Under the pieces are notes generated by a model that ran no database searches, was not told the origin of the DNA, and saw only the letters and a list, made by a program, of their open reading frames with translations. Shown here piece by piece: positions 11,908 through 34,554 of a stretch of 64,000 nucleotides of DNA. Position 1 is the stretch's first letter. Every line of letters starts with the position of its first letter. The DNA is from Mytilus edulis. Its lineage: Eukaryota; Mollusca; Bivalvia; Mytilida; Mytilidae. The position numbers were made by a program, and so were the translations under genes. Where the stretch lies: NCBI RefSeq assembly GCF_963676685.1, contig NC_092350.1, positions 7,181,486 through 7,245,485 of the forward strand, written 5' to 3'.

Positions 11908-12701
11908 AGTGTATGTTAATGACAATCAGGCGTTCAATATGGACATCTTTTTAAGCAAAATGAAATTCTAGAGGTATGCATGGGTATTTCAACATTATAT
12001 ATACATCATGAGCCAACTAATTCCAAAGCATTTTGTTCCTTCGTTTTATCAAAGCTCTACAATGAAAATTGTTTTTAAGGCCATAAAATTTTCTTTCACT
12101 AATAAGAACTTAATGAGAACCCTATAATTTTGAAAATCATAATATAATAAAGGATAATCTTGAAAGATGGCCATGACTTTTAAATTGAATAGTCATGATA
12201 GTTACTGAAGTGTTCAAGTTACTAACCAAAGTGGTCATCAATAAGTATTAAATAAGTTACAATGCTATGACTGTTACTTTCAGAAATATCAAGATCAACA
12301 TATGCATGATACATGGACATATTGGAAAGAGGAAAAAGCTTATTTGTTAAAATATACAAGCTAAATAAAAATGAAGAAAATATAATGTTAAAATTTTCTT
12401 TAAATGAATAATAATCTGCAGCAAAGGGGTGGCTCCATTCAACAGTCTCTCAACCTCAACATACATGACCACTAACGCTGAGAAAACTCCCTCCATTTCT
12501 AAATGTATACATGTGTCATTGGAAACATTCCATTCTTTACATTATCATCATACATAATCAGATAATTCTTCAGCAAAAATTTACAACAAAACAGCACTTT
12601 AGATAGAATTGAGAAATGTAGGCGGCCTTTTTCAGCCAGTCTTTTCCTGTGTTTGGCCCATTCTGGATGAAGCTGCAGTGCACTAAATTGAATGACTAGG
12701 G
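11908..12701 (-). other. Probable Arf6 3'UTR and flank
   Basis: This lies directly downstream of the Arf6 stop codon (12704-12702, minus strand). There is no other feature. The extent of the 3'UTR cannot be fixed by reading. Confidence 0.4.
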
Positions 12702-23886
<11,185 letters not shown>

Positions 23887-23980
23887 TTTTATCCCTCAAA
23901 TCTGAAAAAAATAATAATACATTAGTATGTGAATTAAAACAAGATATGCATGCAAAGATCAATTCATTCGTTCAGTATAT

Positions 23981-25095
23981 CAGTGGTCTCGCTAGCCCAA
24001 AATAGAAGGGCGCCGCGCCCTGGGTGCCCTCAGCTGCGCCCTGGGTGCCTTCATCCGCGCCCTTCTGCCCTGACGTCTTTTTCCAAAATTATCTTGTACC
24101 GTTTTGGTAAAATTTTGTTTCATCGATTTCTGATCTCCAAGTTAATTACATATATATGACACCTGTGTGATTGCCCCCAGGTTAATCATGTCATTACAAT
24201 CAATTACAATGATAAAGACTTCAAAGGTGTTAATAACTAGGTAATTTAATTAGGACAATGTATCTTTTTGTCATACTTTTGATGAATGTGTCAGCGAGTG
24301 TGTTTAGCTTGGGTCGGCATTTTCGATCTCCAAGTCACAATGGAAGAGCGTATAATGAAGACTTTCATGACTTTAGAATTGAATTTAAGTCATCAAAATA
24401 AAACTATGCCTTTACAGAAATGCCTTCCATCTCAACTTGTTAGCGACAAGCACAGTTTTTAATTAACCCAAACGTGGCGGAAATTGATTTTGGAGTTACT
24501 TCCCCTGTTTTAGCTTATAACAAATTTGTGCTCTAAAAATATTATCTAGTACCAAAAAAAGGAATAAATTACCAATTGAATATATAATAACATAATAATG
24601 TTACCTTAAAGATATTAACTGTCTTTGAACATATTAAAAAATATATATTGCAATTTCTACTTGATAATTATACTTTTAGCAATCCATGTTCTAAACATTG
24701 TTAAATTAGTAATGCTCTCTGTTTCAAATCATATGATGAATTGAAAGCTATAATTCCTATATAGATAAAAAAAAACAAAAAACAAAAAAAAACACACATA
24801 TTCTTTGATAATGGGTATTTGATAATGGGTAGAGTGAAGTTGAACTGTAAAAACTTAATATGTTGATGAAGATGTACTATATCAATCATAACTACACAAA
24901 CAATGAAATAAAGACTATCGTTGAAAAGCATCTTTATTTAAAAAAAAAACATATACAGTAAAAAAAAAAGAGATTCGTTAACTCGTGATACACACAGAAA
25001 CGTAGACAAAAAAATGAGCAGTGCCTTTTCTTATCGAAAAAGTGCCCTGCCCTCCACTGGCACCCTGCCCCTTTTGATTTCTAGCTAGAGCACTG
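23981..25095. mobile_element. hAT-type nonautonomous element (1115 bp) upstream of Arf6 exon 1
   Basis: The left end CAGTGGTCTCGCTAG mirrors the right end CTAGCTAGAGCACTG, followed inwards by GAAGGG/CCCCTTTT. CAGTG termini are typical of hAT elements. Both flanks carry TATAT, compatible with a degraded 8-bp duplication. Near the left end the unit GCGCCCTGGGTGCC is repeated. No transposase frame is present. Confidence 0.65.
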
Positions 25096-25129
25096 TATAT
25101 GTTTACTTGTTTTGCTAATATGTCTTTTT

Positions 25130-26165
25130 GTTGAAGTTAATCCATTTCAATTGATATTTAATAGTGTGATATTCTATGTTGTAATGTACATATTGTAACT
25201 TGCACTTTAGTCTGCTCAATGATTGGGTTGTTGTCTCTTTGACACATTTCCCATTTCCATTCTCACTTTCATTTGGTAATATTTCAGTTTAAGGTGGCTC
25301 GGGCCTATTCAAAGTTTCTATCAGAAGTGCCGTAATTTTTGTTATTTTATTCTTTACAGAAATTGAATCAAGTTGGTCGAAAAAAAATAGGGGGTCATGG
25401 ACCATATAAGCTCAAAATTTTAATTTTAAACAGGTATGTAAAAGGGACCATTTTTCAATGAAATGATAGGGAAAATAGAGGTGTTGACATCTTTTTATCG
25501 GATTATCAAAAAAACGTTCTATGACACTTGGTCCAAAACTGTAATATAAAAAGCTGAAATATAGCTTCAAAGAATGAGAAAATAAAAAAAATAGGTCACC
25601 GATAAGGAAAAAAAAATATTTTGCCTTAAAACCCAAATTTTGGTGGGAAAATGGTGCAAACGGGTGAAATGTCATTTTGACCCTTTAACAAATACGGATT
25701 ATAACGAAAATATTCTATTATTCACATAACTACAATGATTTAACATTTCTAATCAATCAAAATATTACAACAATTTTATAGAATTTACGACAAATACTTT
25801 TGTAATTCATGCGTGAAATTATGCGCAGTCGAATAGTCCCGAGCCAAACTGTTTGAAGTTTAAAGTTATAAACCCACTGCATTTGTTTGCACCTGTCCTA
25901 AGTCAGGATCCTGTTGTTCAGTGGTTGGCATTTGTTTATATGGATCACTAGTGTTTCTTGTTTTTTATATTGATTAGACTGCTGGTTTTCCTTTTTCAAT
26001 AGTTTTACATTAGTCATTTCAAATTTGGGCCCTTTACTTTAGAGCTTGCTGTTCAGTGAGAGCAAATCCTCTGTGTTGTAGGCCTGACTTTTACCTATTA
26101 TTATTTTTTACACATTGTGACTTGAACAAGTCTCATTGGCACTTATACATTTACCACATCTTCTT
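25130..26165 (+). repeat. Dispersed retro-repeat split by a MITE
   Basis: The left part (25130-25290: TTTCAATTGATATTTAATAG ... TTTGACACATTTCCCATTTC) and the right part (25850-26165: GTCCTAAGTCAGGATCCTG ... TCTCATTGGCACTTATACAT) are collinear pieces of one common mussel repeat. They are separated by the element at 25296-25845. Confidence 0.65.
25296..25845. mobile_element. MITE with GGCTCGGGCCTATTC ends (550 bp)
   Basis: GGCTCGGGCCTATTC at the left is inverted at the right as GAATAGTCCCGAGCC (one mismatch). It interrupts a known repeat, which fixes its borders. An 87-codon minus-strand frame inside (25412-25675) is low-complexity and not recognisable. Confidence 0.8.
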
Positions 26166-27535
26166 AATCTTATTTCTATTGTATAAAACAAAAAAGTTGG
26201 AACAAATGGTTACAAACTTTGTGAGGTGTGGATTATATATATACATTTGTATATATATATTTAGCAACAATCTTCAAATAAATAAAGCAAAAATCAGCAA
26301 GACAAATCCATTCATTTCAAAAGTTGAAAAACTGTCTAAATTCAATATTAGATGTAAAGGTAAAATAAGTTCAGACTTTCTTACCTTATTTTCAATATGA
26401 TGATATTTCATAAACAAATGATAAAGTAAACTCTTTTGGGTTTGTGTCCGAGTCTGAGGTATTTTATTTTGATAATTTTAATATGTTAATCATACATTTG
26501 TCATAGTTTTACTTATATTTGAATGATTTTTTTAAGCAGTATCTATCAAGTGGCTGACTTTGTTTTTCAAGTCAATGTTGACACATTTTGTACAGTCAAG
26601 TGTCTTACTAAAATGAGTGATTAGAGTCAATGTAGACTGTAGTCACATCAGTTGCATTAATGAATTGGAAGCAAATACACCATAATTTGTTTAGCTCTTT
26701 CTAAGAAATTCAAAAGAAAAAAAGGGTTTCTTTGAGGGAAATATGCACATATGCTTTATTAAGGATAACCCTGATATAACTTTAAGGTACAACTACTTAC
26801 AAAATGTTAAATTGATTCTAAAAGGCTGACAGGTCTTGTATTCAATTCTTATATGCTGTGGGTTAAAGGAGGGGTGCTATAGCCTATAGGTGATGTACAA
26901 TATAAATTAGAAAAAATTTCCTGAACAGAGAAAATAGGACTTCTTGATCTGTTGATAAGGGTTTCAGCGAGCAGTCATATCCCAAAATGGCACCAGAGAG
27001 TTTCAGGAAAAATGTATAAATAATTTAAAATAAAAAGTAAAACTCATTTCAATGTTCACATGTACACAGAAATTCAATTCTAGATGGGTAAATGATTCAA
27101 TAAGCTTCAAATGGAAACTGATCAAAATGTGATAACAATGATAATTAATGATTTGACAGCATGGCCAATCACCTTCTTTCTTTCTTTTCTTTCTTATGTA
27201 TAAGCTTCCATCTTAGGAACACCCCTTACTGGGTAATCGGAAGTATTAACAAAAGTGGATAAATCAAAGATTTATTTTAAATTTTTAAAAGTTTATTAAA
27301 ATATGGGTTAGATAAAAAAAGACGAAGGTAAAAATAACTGATAAAATAAAATAACGTAAAAAGGACCAGTAAACGTGCCCTGTACATATGGTGGAAAGGT
27401 TAACATGGTTAAGAGATAAAAATACCAATCAATTGGGGATGGAAAAATATGATCATTAATATTTTGTTGACTTTGCCACAGAAATAAGATAAATATATAG
27501 AATTCTTGTACATGTCTTACTGGTTTAGGGTATCA
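26166..27535. other. Noncoding, no recognisable feature
   Basis: AT-rich. The 114-codon frame at 26056-26400 starts in the upstream repeat and shows no protein signature. Confidence 0.5.
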
Positions 27536-29005
27536 GGTTCGTTCGCGCCCAATACACTTTCGCACCCTACATGTTCGCACCACGCACGTTCGCACCCAAG
27601 GTCCGTTCGCACCCAATAGACCACTTTCGAGTTCATCCGTCACCGGCAAAAACTCGTCAATTATGCGCGCCTTTATGACGTCATTTACCAGATAGAGGGG
27701 ATCGCCTGTATCCCTGCACAATTTACGTTCATCAAGCGTCTTAGTGATTGTCGTTGTGCAGGATAAACTAGAAATAATGGTTGTTCTGTAGGTACTTAAT
27801 GACAATTCCCTAATGACAGCAGTGCTGTGCTGATTGTTAGTTTTGAGAATTTAATTTGCTGAATAATTCGTACAATATAGAATTATAGTTTTCCAACCAC
27901 TCGCTCAACATTAAAACGGAAGTGATGACGCCCCTAAACGCACAAATGACGTTCACTAAAACCGGAGTTTTTGACGGAAATGCATCGAACTCGAAAGCTG
28001 TCTATTTAAAATCAAGTTCCAGTTGAATGATTAGAAAATCATGATTGTTGTTTTAAATTGCCATGATGTAAATATTGCATGTATTTAGCTTCGTATGAGT
28101 AAAACATTAAAAATTTTAAACGAAAAACACAAAAGATAATTGTTTTTTAACAGATTGGCCCCTTTGATCTAAAACAATTAAATAAAAAATTATAGCAATA
28201 CACTAACCAAATTTGATTAATATTTAAGATTTATTTCACCCAAAAATCCTGGTCGTCATTTTTAACCATTACAATGATTTATTTGTTGGTACACACAATT
28301 TAGTTTTAATGGAAGACTACTAATCATATACTAAATGTCACATTTTCAAGTTTTATTTTAGAGGATAATTACTCATCAATTGAGGTGCTCCTGATTTGGA
28401 GGAAGATTCACAAAACAGAATTTTACAGAAAAAAATTTAAAAATCGTTCTTCCCAATCTCATGTATCTCCATGGACTTTGTTTACTTTGAAAGTTGTTGA
28501 CCTACAAATTAAAGTATTGCATGTTGATGTTTGAATCATCTACAACAAACATAATTATGTTTAAATTTAACAAATAACAATTTATAATTAGTGCATGAAC
28601 TCTGAGAATGATTTAAATAACCAGTGAAGGATATCCCTGCTTCTGCATAGTGTGGCATTCCAACAATGACGTCATTATAAAATATAATGTAGGTTGGATA
28701 TATTTAGAAAATTTCTGATTTTTCCGGATTGTAAAAGAAACATAAATAGTGTAAAAGAGAGCTCAAAATACGATAATTTCGCTAGAAACAGAAGGGAAAT
28801 GTGTAGAAAAGTGTTTAAAGTCAATCTATTCATTTGTGTGTTTCTTTCTCATCAATCTCAGTAAGATTTGTTGGGGGGTTTTCCACACTATAAAAACAAA
28901 TTGAATGATGTGAGGGAATGTCACTCTGGTCAACCCCATAGGGGATTGACTGCTTGAAGGGTGCGAAAGTGAAAGGGCACGAACGTGAATGGGCGCGAAC
29001 GGACC
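27536..29005. mobile_element. 1.47-kb element with TTCGCACCC motif arrays at both ends
   Basis: The left end carries repeated motifs, GGTTCGTTCGCGCCCA, TTTCGCACCC, GTTCGCACC, GTTCGCACCC and GGTCCGTTCGCACCCA (27536-27617). The right end carries the same motifs inverted (28959-29005: GGGTGCGAAAGTGAAAGGGC ... GGGCGCGAACGGACC). The interior is AT-rich without a transposase. The terminal arrays resemble multiple binding sites for an element-encoded protein. The 90-codon minus-strand frame at the left is built partly from these motifs. Confidence 0.75.
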
Positions 29006-29895
29006 CAGATTCAGTAAATTAATAAACGTTCATTTAAATCACGAGTTCCTCAATTTCTTCATATCACACGAAATATGTCCATTAAGAGACTGTGGGTAAC
29101 TGTTTCAAGTGTAAAGTTATTTTATATTTTATAAATATTGTAGTCTTTAGTCTAGGAAAATATGTGTAATACACAAGTATTTATTTTCAGTAAATATTCA
29201 TTATATCAACAGAATCAATTATTTAGTACAGATCTGTCGTTACATTGTTTCTTTTAAGCATGATAACATCATTCAATCCCTGCCCTTCAATTACTAATTT
29301 AAGTGTAAATGGAAGTGTAATGTCATTTAGATGAACGAGAAAGTCACCGGTGTCATTTTATATTGGTCTCCACCTACCTCAATGTTTACAGGTGTTTTTT
29401 TCAGAGTAGAGGGCTCGTTTGACACTTAGAAGGGATCTAACTTGTTTACATTCACAAAATAGTATTTCGTTGTATTAATTGGACTTTGAACAACAACATA
29501 TAACAGAAGAAAATTGTAATAATTTTCTGTCAAGTTCCATTTCTGTAAGCGGTATTATCACCCATGGCGGTGGTCAAAACTTCCGCAAAATGGCGTATAA
29601 AATAGTCCATAATTTCGGCCTTAATTTCTGTAAGTGCGAAAAGAAAGCGCTCTTATAATGCTACAGACACTTGCAAAATAATAGTCAAATACAAGATTAT
29701 CGGAAACTGAGCCCAGAACCAAAGAAATCAAAATGCGGAATAATACACTATTTGAATCTGAACACGCAAATTCTCACGAGAGTTTGGGCGTGATGTGGAG
29801 CAGATGAAGTCATTGATCAATTTTACACATGAATGATTTTCGAGGAAGTCAAAGATTGTAATGCAATCACACTCTATTTAAACCCGATACTTCGT
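29006..29895. other. Noncoding stretch with promoter-like words
   Basis: Mostly unremarkable, apart from the candidate promoter at 29560-29600. Confidence 0.4.
29378..29600 (-). promoter_or_regulatory. Candidate Arf6 promoter and noncoding first exon
   Basis: At about 29579-29595 the plus strand reads ACTTCCGCAAAATGGCG, an ETS-type GCGGAAGT and a YY1-type ATGGCG word side by side, as in many TATA-less housekeeping promoters. Downstream on the minus strand, a possible donor GAG|GTAGGTG lies at 29378/29377. An Arf6 noncoding first exon here, spliced to the acceptor at 23902, would be consistent, but this is inference. Plus-strand GTAAGT words nearby (about 29630) leave the direction open. Confidence 0.25.
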
Positions 29896-30320
29896 GCAGG
29901 TGGCACGGTAGTATTTCCTGGCCCATAAGGGATAATGATAGCCTTTTTAGAATTTTCACCACTTTCTAACACTGCAAAAAATTCTACATTGAGAGTTAAC
30001 TGAAGTACTTTCATTTTACTATTCAGAAATGAATTTGAATATGTATCATGACCGTTTACAATTTTTGCTATTTTTAAAAACCTAAGGCCACTAGTACTTT
30101 TAGGTCTTTAATGGTGCAGTGAATAAAAAATTCTCAAAAATTCTCAAAAAATCATTTTTATCTGTATGTAAAATTATTTCATATTTTTCTACACCCGATT
30201 CATCCCTCAGTTTGGGAAAGTATGTTCAGTTGATACTGTCATGATTTTTTGTCCAATCACACTGTTTAGATAAAGACGGCAACCTAAATTCTGGAATGCA
30301 AATACTACCGTGCCACCTGC
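29896..30320. mobile_element. MITE with perfect 21-bp inverted ends (425 bp)
   Basis: GCAGGTGGCACGGTAGTATT(T) at 29896-29916 is the exact reverse complement of 30300-30320. The interior is AT-rich and noncoding. No clear target duplication is visible in the flanks. Confidence 0.85.
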
Positions 30321-30558
30321 AAGACCCTCATGTGTAGTCAAGGTCGTTAAAAAAAACCCACCCTCATCGTTATATTTCCCCGTCTGTAACTTAAGTCTGT
30401 ACAGGGACTTTCTATACTAAAGTATCAGAGAGCTTAAAATGTTGTTTTCGACAATCTTTGGAAAAGCAGGGACTTTCACCCTGGTTTAAGCCGGGGTCAC
30501 AGAGTTTAGATCAATTTATACCCCCAGTTTAGGCAACGATTTGTAGATCATTGTGTTG

Positions 30559-31341
30559 TTAGACCCCGTTCACACTAGGACATTTTTATCAATTTAAACT
30601 AGACCGGTTCACTTAAGATCGGTTTAAGGGCTAATGTGAACACATTGAATCGATCTTCAATCGGTCTAAACTAAAACACCAAAAGAGGTAGTTTAGTTTG
30701 AATCGATCTTAAGTAAACCGATCTTATTTTAGATGTGAACGCAGAGATCGGTTTAAATTAGTACGATTGAATCGAAAATAACGTATGCGCATGTATAGCG
30801 GCAAAACTATCTCAGAGGTTCGTTGTTTAACTCATATTTCTCTGTTAAAAGACCTTTAAAACAAACTGTAAACATGTTGTCTTCGCCATAGCATAGATTT
30901 GCGAAATCTGTATCTTCTTTTCTTATGTTGAATTTTTTTTCTTTGCAGGAACCGCAGTATTTCAGGCATCGTGTTGTAGCTTCGTTGCTACAGTTATTTT
31001 TTTTTTCAAAATTAAAGAAAACTGCAATAACACTAGTATCAAAATTTTAAATTGTGATTCAATAGAAACAATAACTTTATCCAAATTTTTTTCTCCAAGT
31101 GTGTGTATCAGTGTATCAGCACATGAATTTGATAAATCAGTTCTATTTATACACATGGTTTACAGTTTTACGGGCAAAAAGGTTAGATCGATTGCGTTTT
31201 TAATTGTAGTGTGAACGCAGTGGTCCATATTAGACCGATAGAGATCGATATGATTAAAGATAATGTGAACGCTAACTGGTTTTATTTAGATCGATTCAAA
31301 TTAGATCGATAAAAAAAATTGCTAGTGTGAACAGGGTCTAA
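30559..31341. mobile_element. 783-bp element with TTAGACCC ends and repeated TGTGAAC words
   Basis: The left end TTAGACCCCGTTCACACTAG (30559) mirrors the right end CTAGTGTGAACAGGGTCTAA (31322-31341). TGTGAAC or its complement recurs about every 30-100 bp in both end regions (near 30570, 30606, 30632, 30733, 31209, 31263, 31324), interleaved with GATCGATTCAA / GATCGGTTTAA words in both orientations. There is no transposase. It appears to sit inside an older repeat (GGGGTCACAGAGTTTAGA at 30491 and TCTAGGCTTCACAGACTACC at 31352). Confidence 0.75.
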
Positions 31342-32549
31342 GATCGTCTAAGTCTAGGCTTCACAGACTACCCTAATCCTCGGTTTAGGATAGATCTCCA
31401 ACTTACGTGTAACGAATTACATATACTAGTATCAAATCATAGATACTAAGATAGTCTCGGGATAATCAAAGTGTGAATTTAAATCAGTTGGCTGAAAAAT
31501 TTTGGAATAAACATATATATCGAATAAAGGTCTATTCGAATAATTCAAATATCAGTTAGTGACGTTAATAGGTCAATGTTTTGGGTTAAATCCGGGAAAT
31601 AATATTCCGATTGTCCAGGTAATATCAAAGACAATATGTGTTTTAGAATAATAATAAATAAGCTTTATTTTGAGTCGGCAAGGTATACAACAGAGACAAA
31701 CATAAGCTCTAATGAGAAGTTTTAACCGACAGAAAGAAAAAAAATATCGGATTTAAAAAAAATATAATATGAAAGTGTCTTTTAAAAATGCCAGTGCTTT
31801 CAGAAAACTTGAGAGGAAAATTGGGGTCACGGGACTCGTTTACTGAAGTTACCGAAAACCAATAGAAAAATTTAATATTATAAATTCCTGTTAAAATTGT
31901 TATATTCAGTTTCTAATTATCCCTTCCCCTTTTATGTTTAGTTTGAATAATACAAACATAAATAATATGAAGATAAAACACAAAGTTGTCATTATTTAGA
32001 TGAGCAGTCTTAATTGCATGTACTGATTTTGTGTCATGGATGGATACGCCATATTCGTTGGTTTTTTTCTTGTTTGGTGGTGGTGGTGGTGGTGGTGGTG
32101 GTGGTGGTGGTGGTGGTGGTGGTTGGGGGGGGGGGGGGGGCTATATAACTGCTTGAAAAACAAGGTTCGCCTAACAAGGTATGGTATTATGCTATATATA
32201 AAATAGCGACTCGAACTTGCCATTGGTTGTCTTACCAATACTTATTTTTTATCTGTTCAGGTCATTCAAAATGATTTGACCGAAGCATGGTTTGCATTGA
32301 TTTCACTTCAACATTGTTTCAGAATTATTCTTTACCTGCGAGTATAAAACATCAATTATAATCGACACTTCCAAATGTCCTGAAAGTTTCTCGATCTGGT
32401 TCCCTCTAAAAGAAGTTTTAAAAAAAAGGATATCTTAAAAAGTCTCAATCTGTAGTTAGCGCATGTCTATTCAACTGAAGAGATTTTGCTTTTGCTTTAT
32501 TATTCCAAGAGTTCTGTGGCGATAATAAACCGACGCATTGTTTTCTTGA
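31342..32549. other. Noncoding with a (GGT)n/(G)n tract
   Basis: AT-rich sequence. The only feature is the simple-sequence tract at 32077-32140. Confidence 0.5.
32077..32140. repeat. (GGT)n followed by a long G run
   Basis: About 15 GGT units run into an uninterrupted G tract of about 18 bases. It gives a poly-His frame on the minus strand, which is an artefact. The G run could form quadruplexes. Confidence 0.95.
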
Positions 32550-32639
32550 ACTTTACTATATACTAGTAGTTGCATTGTTTATATGATTTTGCTATACATG
32601 ATCCTAATTACAGAAACCTTTCATACTAGTATTACATCT

Positions 32640-33480
32640 CTAAATAAAGTTTATCGACAGGTTGTAGGTATCCCATGGGCACCAATTTCGCCCCTTTGAT
32701 AGCAGACTTGTTCTTATACAGATATGAATCAAAGTTTGTTGTTAAACCAAGTGAAGAGCCGTCTAAATTACATTTAATTGATTAATTCAACAACAGATAT
32801 ATCGTTATCTTGATGATATTCTTTGTTAAATTCAAGAATTTTCGAAATGCAGTAACGGCGAATTTTACCCAAAGGAACTTACTTGAATTACATGTATATC
32901 AAATGTAAACGATTATAACTGTCATGCATTTCCTAGATTAAGATATTTCAGTTTTTCATAGGAAACTCAACACTAAAATTTCCGAGAAAAGAGACGATTT
33001 CCCCTATGTTATAAGATGATGTTACTTTGGTACCTCTGCTGTTAGGTTTTGGATTTCAATGTCAATGAACATAATCTTTGTAATACTGTAGTGGCGGATC
33101 CAAAAGGGAGTGGTTCTGGGGGTTGAATCCCTCCTTTTTTTTTTACGATCAATGCATTTGAATGGGGACATGTGGTTGGAACAACCCACTCTAACCTGCG
33201 TTTGGACCTCCCGTTTTAAAATGATCGGATCCGCACAATCATTAAGTCAGGAATTTCGTAACAACAAATTACTTTAAAAAATACTAAATTGTTCCATAGG
33301 TATAAAGATTTGGTTTGGAAGTTTGGTTGCACCTGCATGTAGAAAACTTATTTTTTAACGGAATAGCACATCCTTTTTTTACGGAGATGTTGTTTACCGA
33401 TCTTGGAAGTTTGGATACGATCTGGGTAAACCTATTGATCCATTAAATAAACTTGTTCCAAAATGTAACCAATTCTACAC
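32640..33480 (+). pseudogene. Reverse transcriptase pseudogene (Penelope-like)
   Basis: Across several frames one can read MGTNFAPLIADLFLYRYE (from about 32675), then RYLDDIL carrying the catalytic YxDD motif (about 32803), then FSKC and YPKELT and EKRDDFPYV (about 32985). Past the MITE come KYYKLFHRYKDLV-type residues (about 33275). At least one single-base deletion precedes MGTN, and stop codons follow LHLID and DDIL. The enzyme would have copied the element's RNA; this copy is dead. Confidence 0.65.
33089..33236. mobile_element. hAT-type MITE (GTGGCGGATCC ends), copy 1
   Basis: The left end TAGTGGCGGATCCAAAAGGG mirrors GATCGGATCCGCACA at the right. The interior has GGGGGTTGAATCCC and poly-T. 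It splits the reverse transcriptase relic. A related copy with a clear 8-bp duplication is at 45200-45362. Confidence 0.65.
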
Positions 33481-33690
33481 CATTTTGAACATAAATCAGG
33501 CCGGCCTTTTAGTTTTCTCGTTTGAATTTTTAAATATATTAGTCATTTCGGGGCTTTTTAATTTATGGCACGGGTTTTACTCATTCAAGGCTGAAGGTCG
33601 TACGGTGGCATTTTAGCTGTTAATTTCTGTGTCATTTTGGTCTCTTTTTGAGAGTTGTCTCATTGGCAAGCATATCGCATCTTCTTATTT

Positions 33691-34554
33691 TTTATATTTA
33701 AACTACAGAAAAGAGAATAATGGAGTGCTTATGTATAACGAATATGGAGATTAATATTAAGATAAAGAATGCCTTCAAATTAAAGAATAAACAATGAAGA
33801 CATGACCGACGCTTCTACAGTTAGCCAAACGAAGTCCCCCAAATATATAGCTTTAAGAAATCACTTTATATAAAAGAAGAAGAAGTTTTATTTCCATTAA
33901 ATGAGCTCATAAGGAGAATTATACAATATCTAAAGACATTAATAAGACACTAACAAAAGCGTATAACATCACCAAACATGTTAAATATATCGGATAACTA
34001 ATATACTTCATCTGTAAAATGTCAAATGATTCTTATGGTATATCATTCAGTTCATAAAAAACAAGGAAATATGTGGTTTAGTGTTTGTTTGAGACTTAAC
34101 TATTTTCGAGAATTAAGAATATTATCAGATGGCAGGGATTTGGGTAACCTCTAGCTGGGGACTCATGTCATATACCATTCAATTCATCTTGATATGACAA
34201 ACAAGAAAATATATTGTTAGGGGTAGGGATTTCAATCATTTACCGTTTAAGATTTTTATTGAACATCATTGAATTGTAGGGGTTTGAGATGACACCGGGG
34301 ACTCAATCTTGATATTATCAATAAGAAAATATATTCTTAGGGGTTTGGAGGGGGAGATCAACCATTCACAATAACTTGAAAAGAACAGGGATGGATATGA
34401 CCCCTGTAAACTTAATAAACACATTTGTTTTGTATTGTAGAACGTTTTCCATTCTTTAATTTCTCCATATCTTTTTCGGTTTTTGTATTGAAAAATAATA
34501 TTCGAGGTAGAAGATCCATGTCATTAGAAACCTTGTGATCATTGCGTACCCAAT
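33691..34554. other. Noncoding with a loose direct repeat
   Basis: ACAAGAAAATATATTGTTAG at about 34200 and AATAAGAAAATATATTCTTA at about 34320 begin two imperfect ~125-bp direct copies (an earlier partial one is near 34060). Nothing else is recognisable. Confidence 0.4.

Larger units (their letters stand above)
32550..33690 (+). mobile_element. Penelope-like retroelement relic, 3' part
   Basis: A decayed reverse transcriptase (32550-33480) is followed directly by the common mussel repeat tail (33485-33690: GCCGGCCTTTTAGTTTTCTC ... GAGAGTTGTCTCATTGGCAA). The continuity suggests the widely dispersed tail repeat is the 3' end of this retroelement family. A hAT MITE (33089-33236) is inserted in it. 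The Penelope-like assignment is from memory of the motif set. Confidence 0.55.

Noticed and set aside
30481-31400. A clean PIF/Harbinger target duplication around the TTAGACCC element
   Set aside because: The flanks read TTA on the left and TAA on the right, an inverted and not a direct pair, so they are part of the ends.
31996-32238. 80-codon histidine-run frame
   Set aside because: It is the complement of the (GGT)n tract running into a G run.
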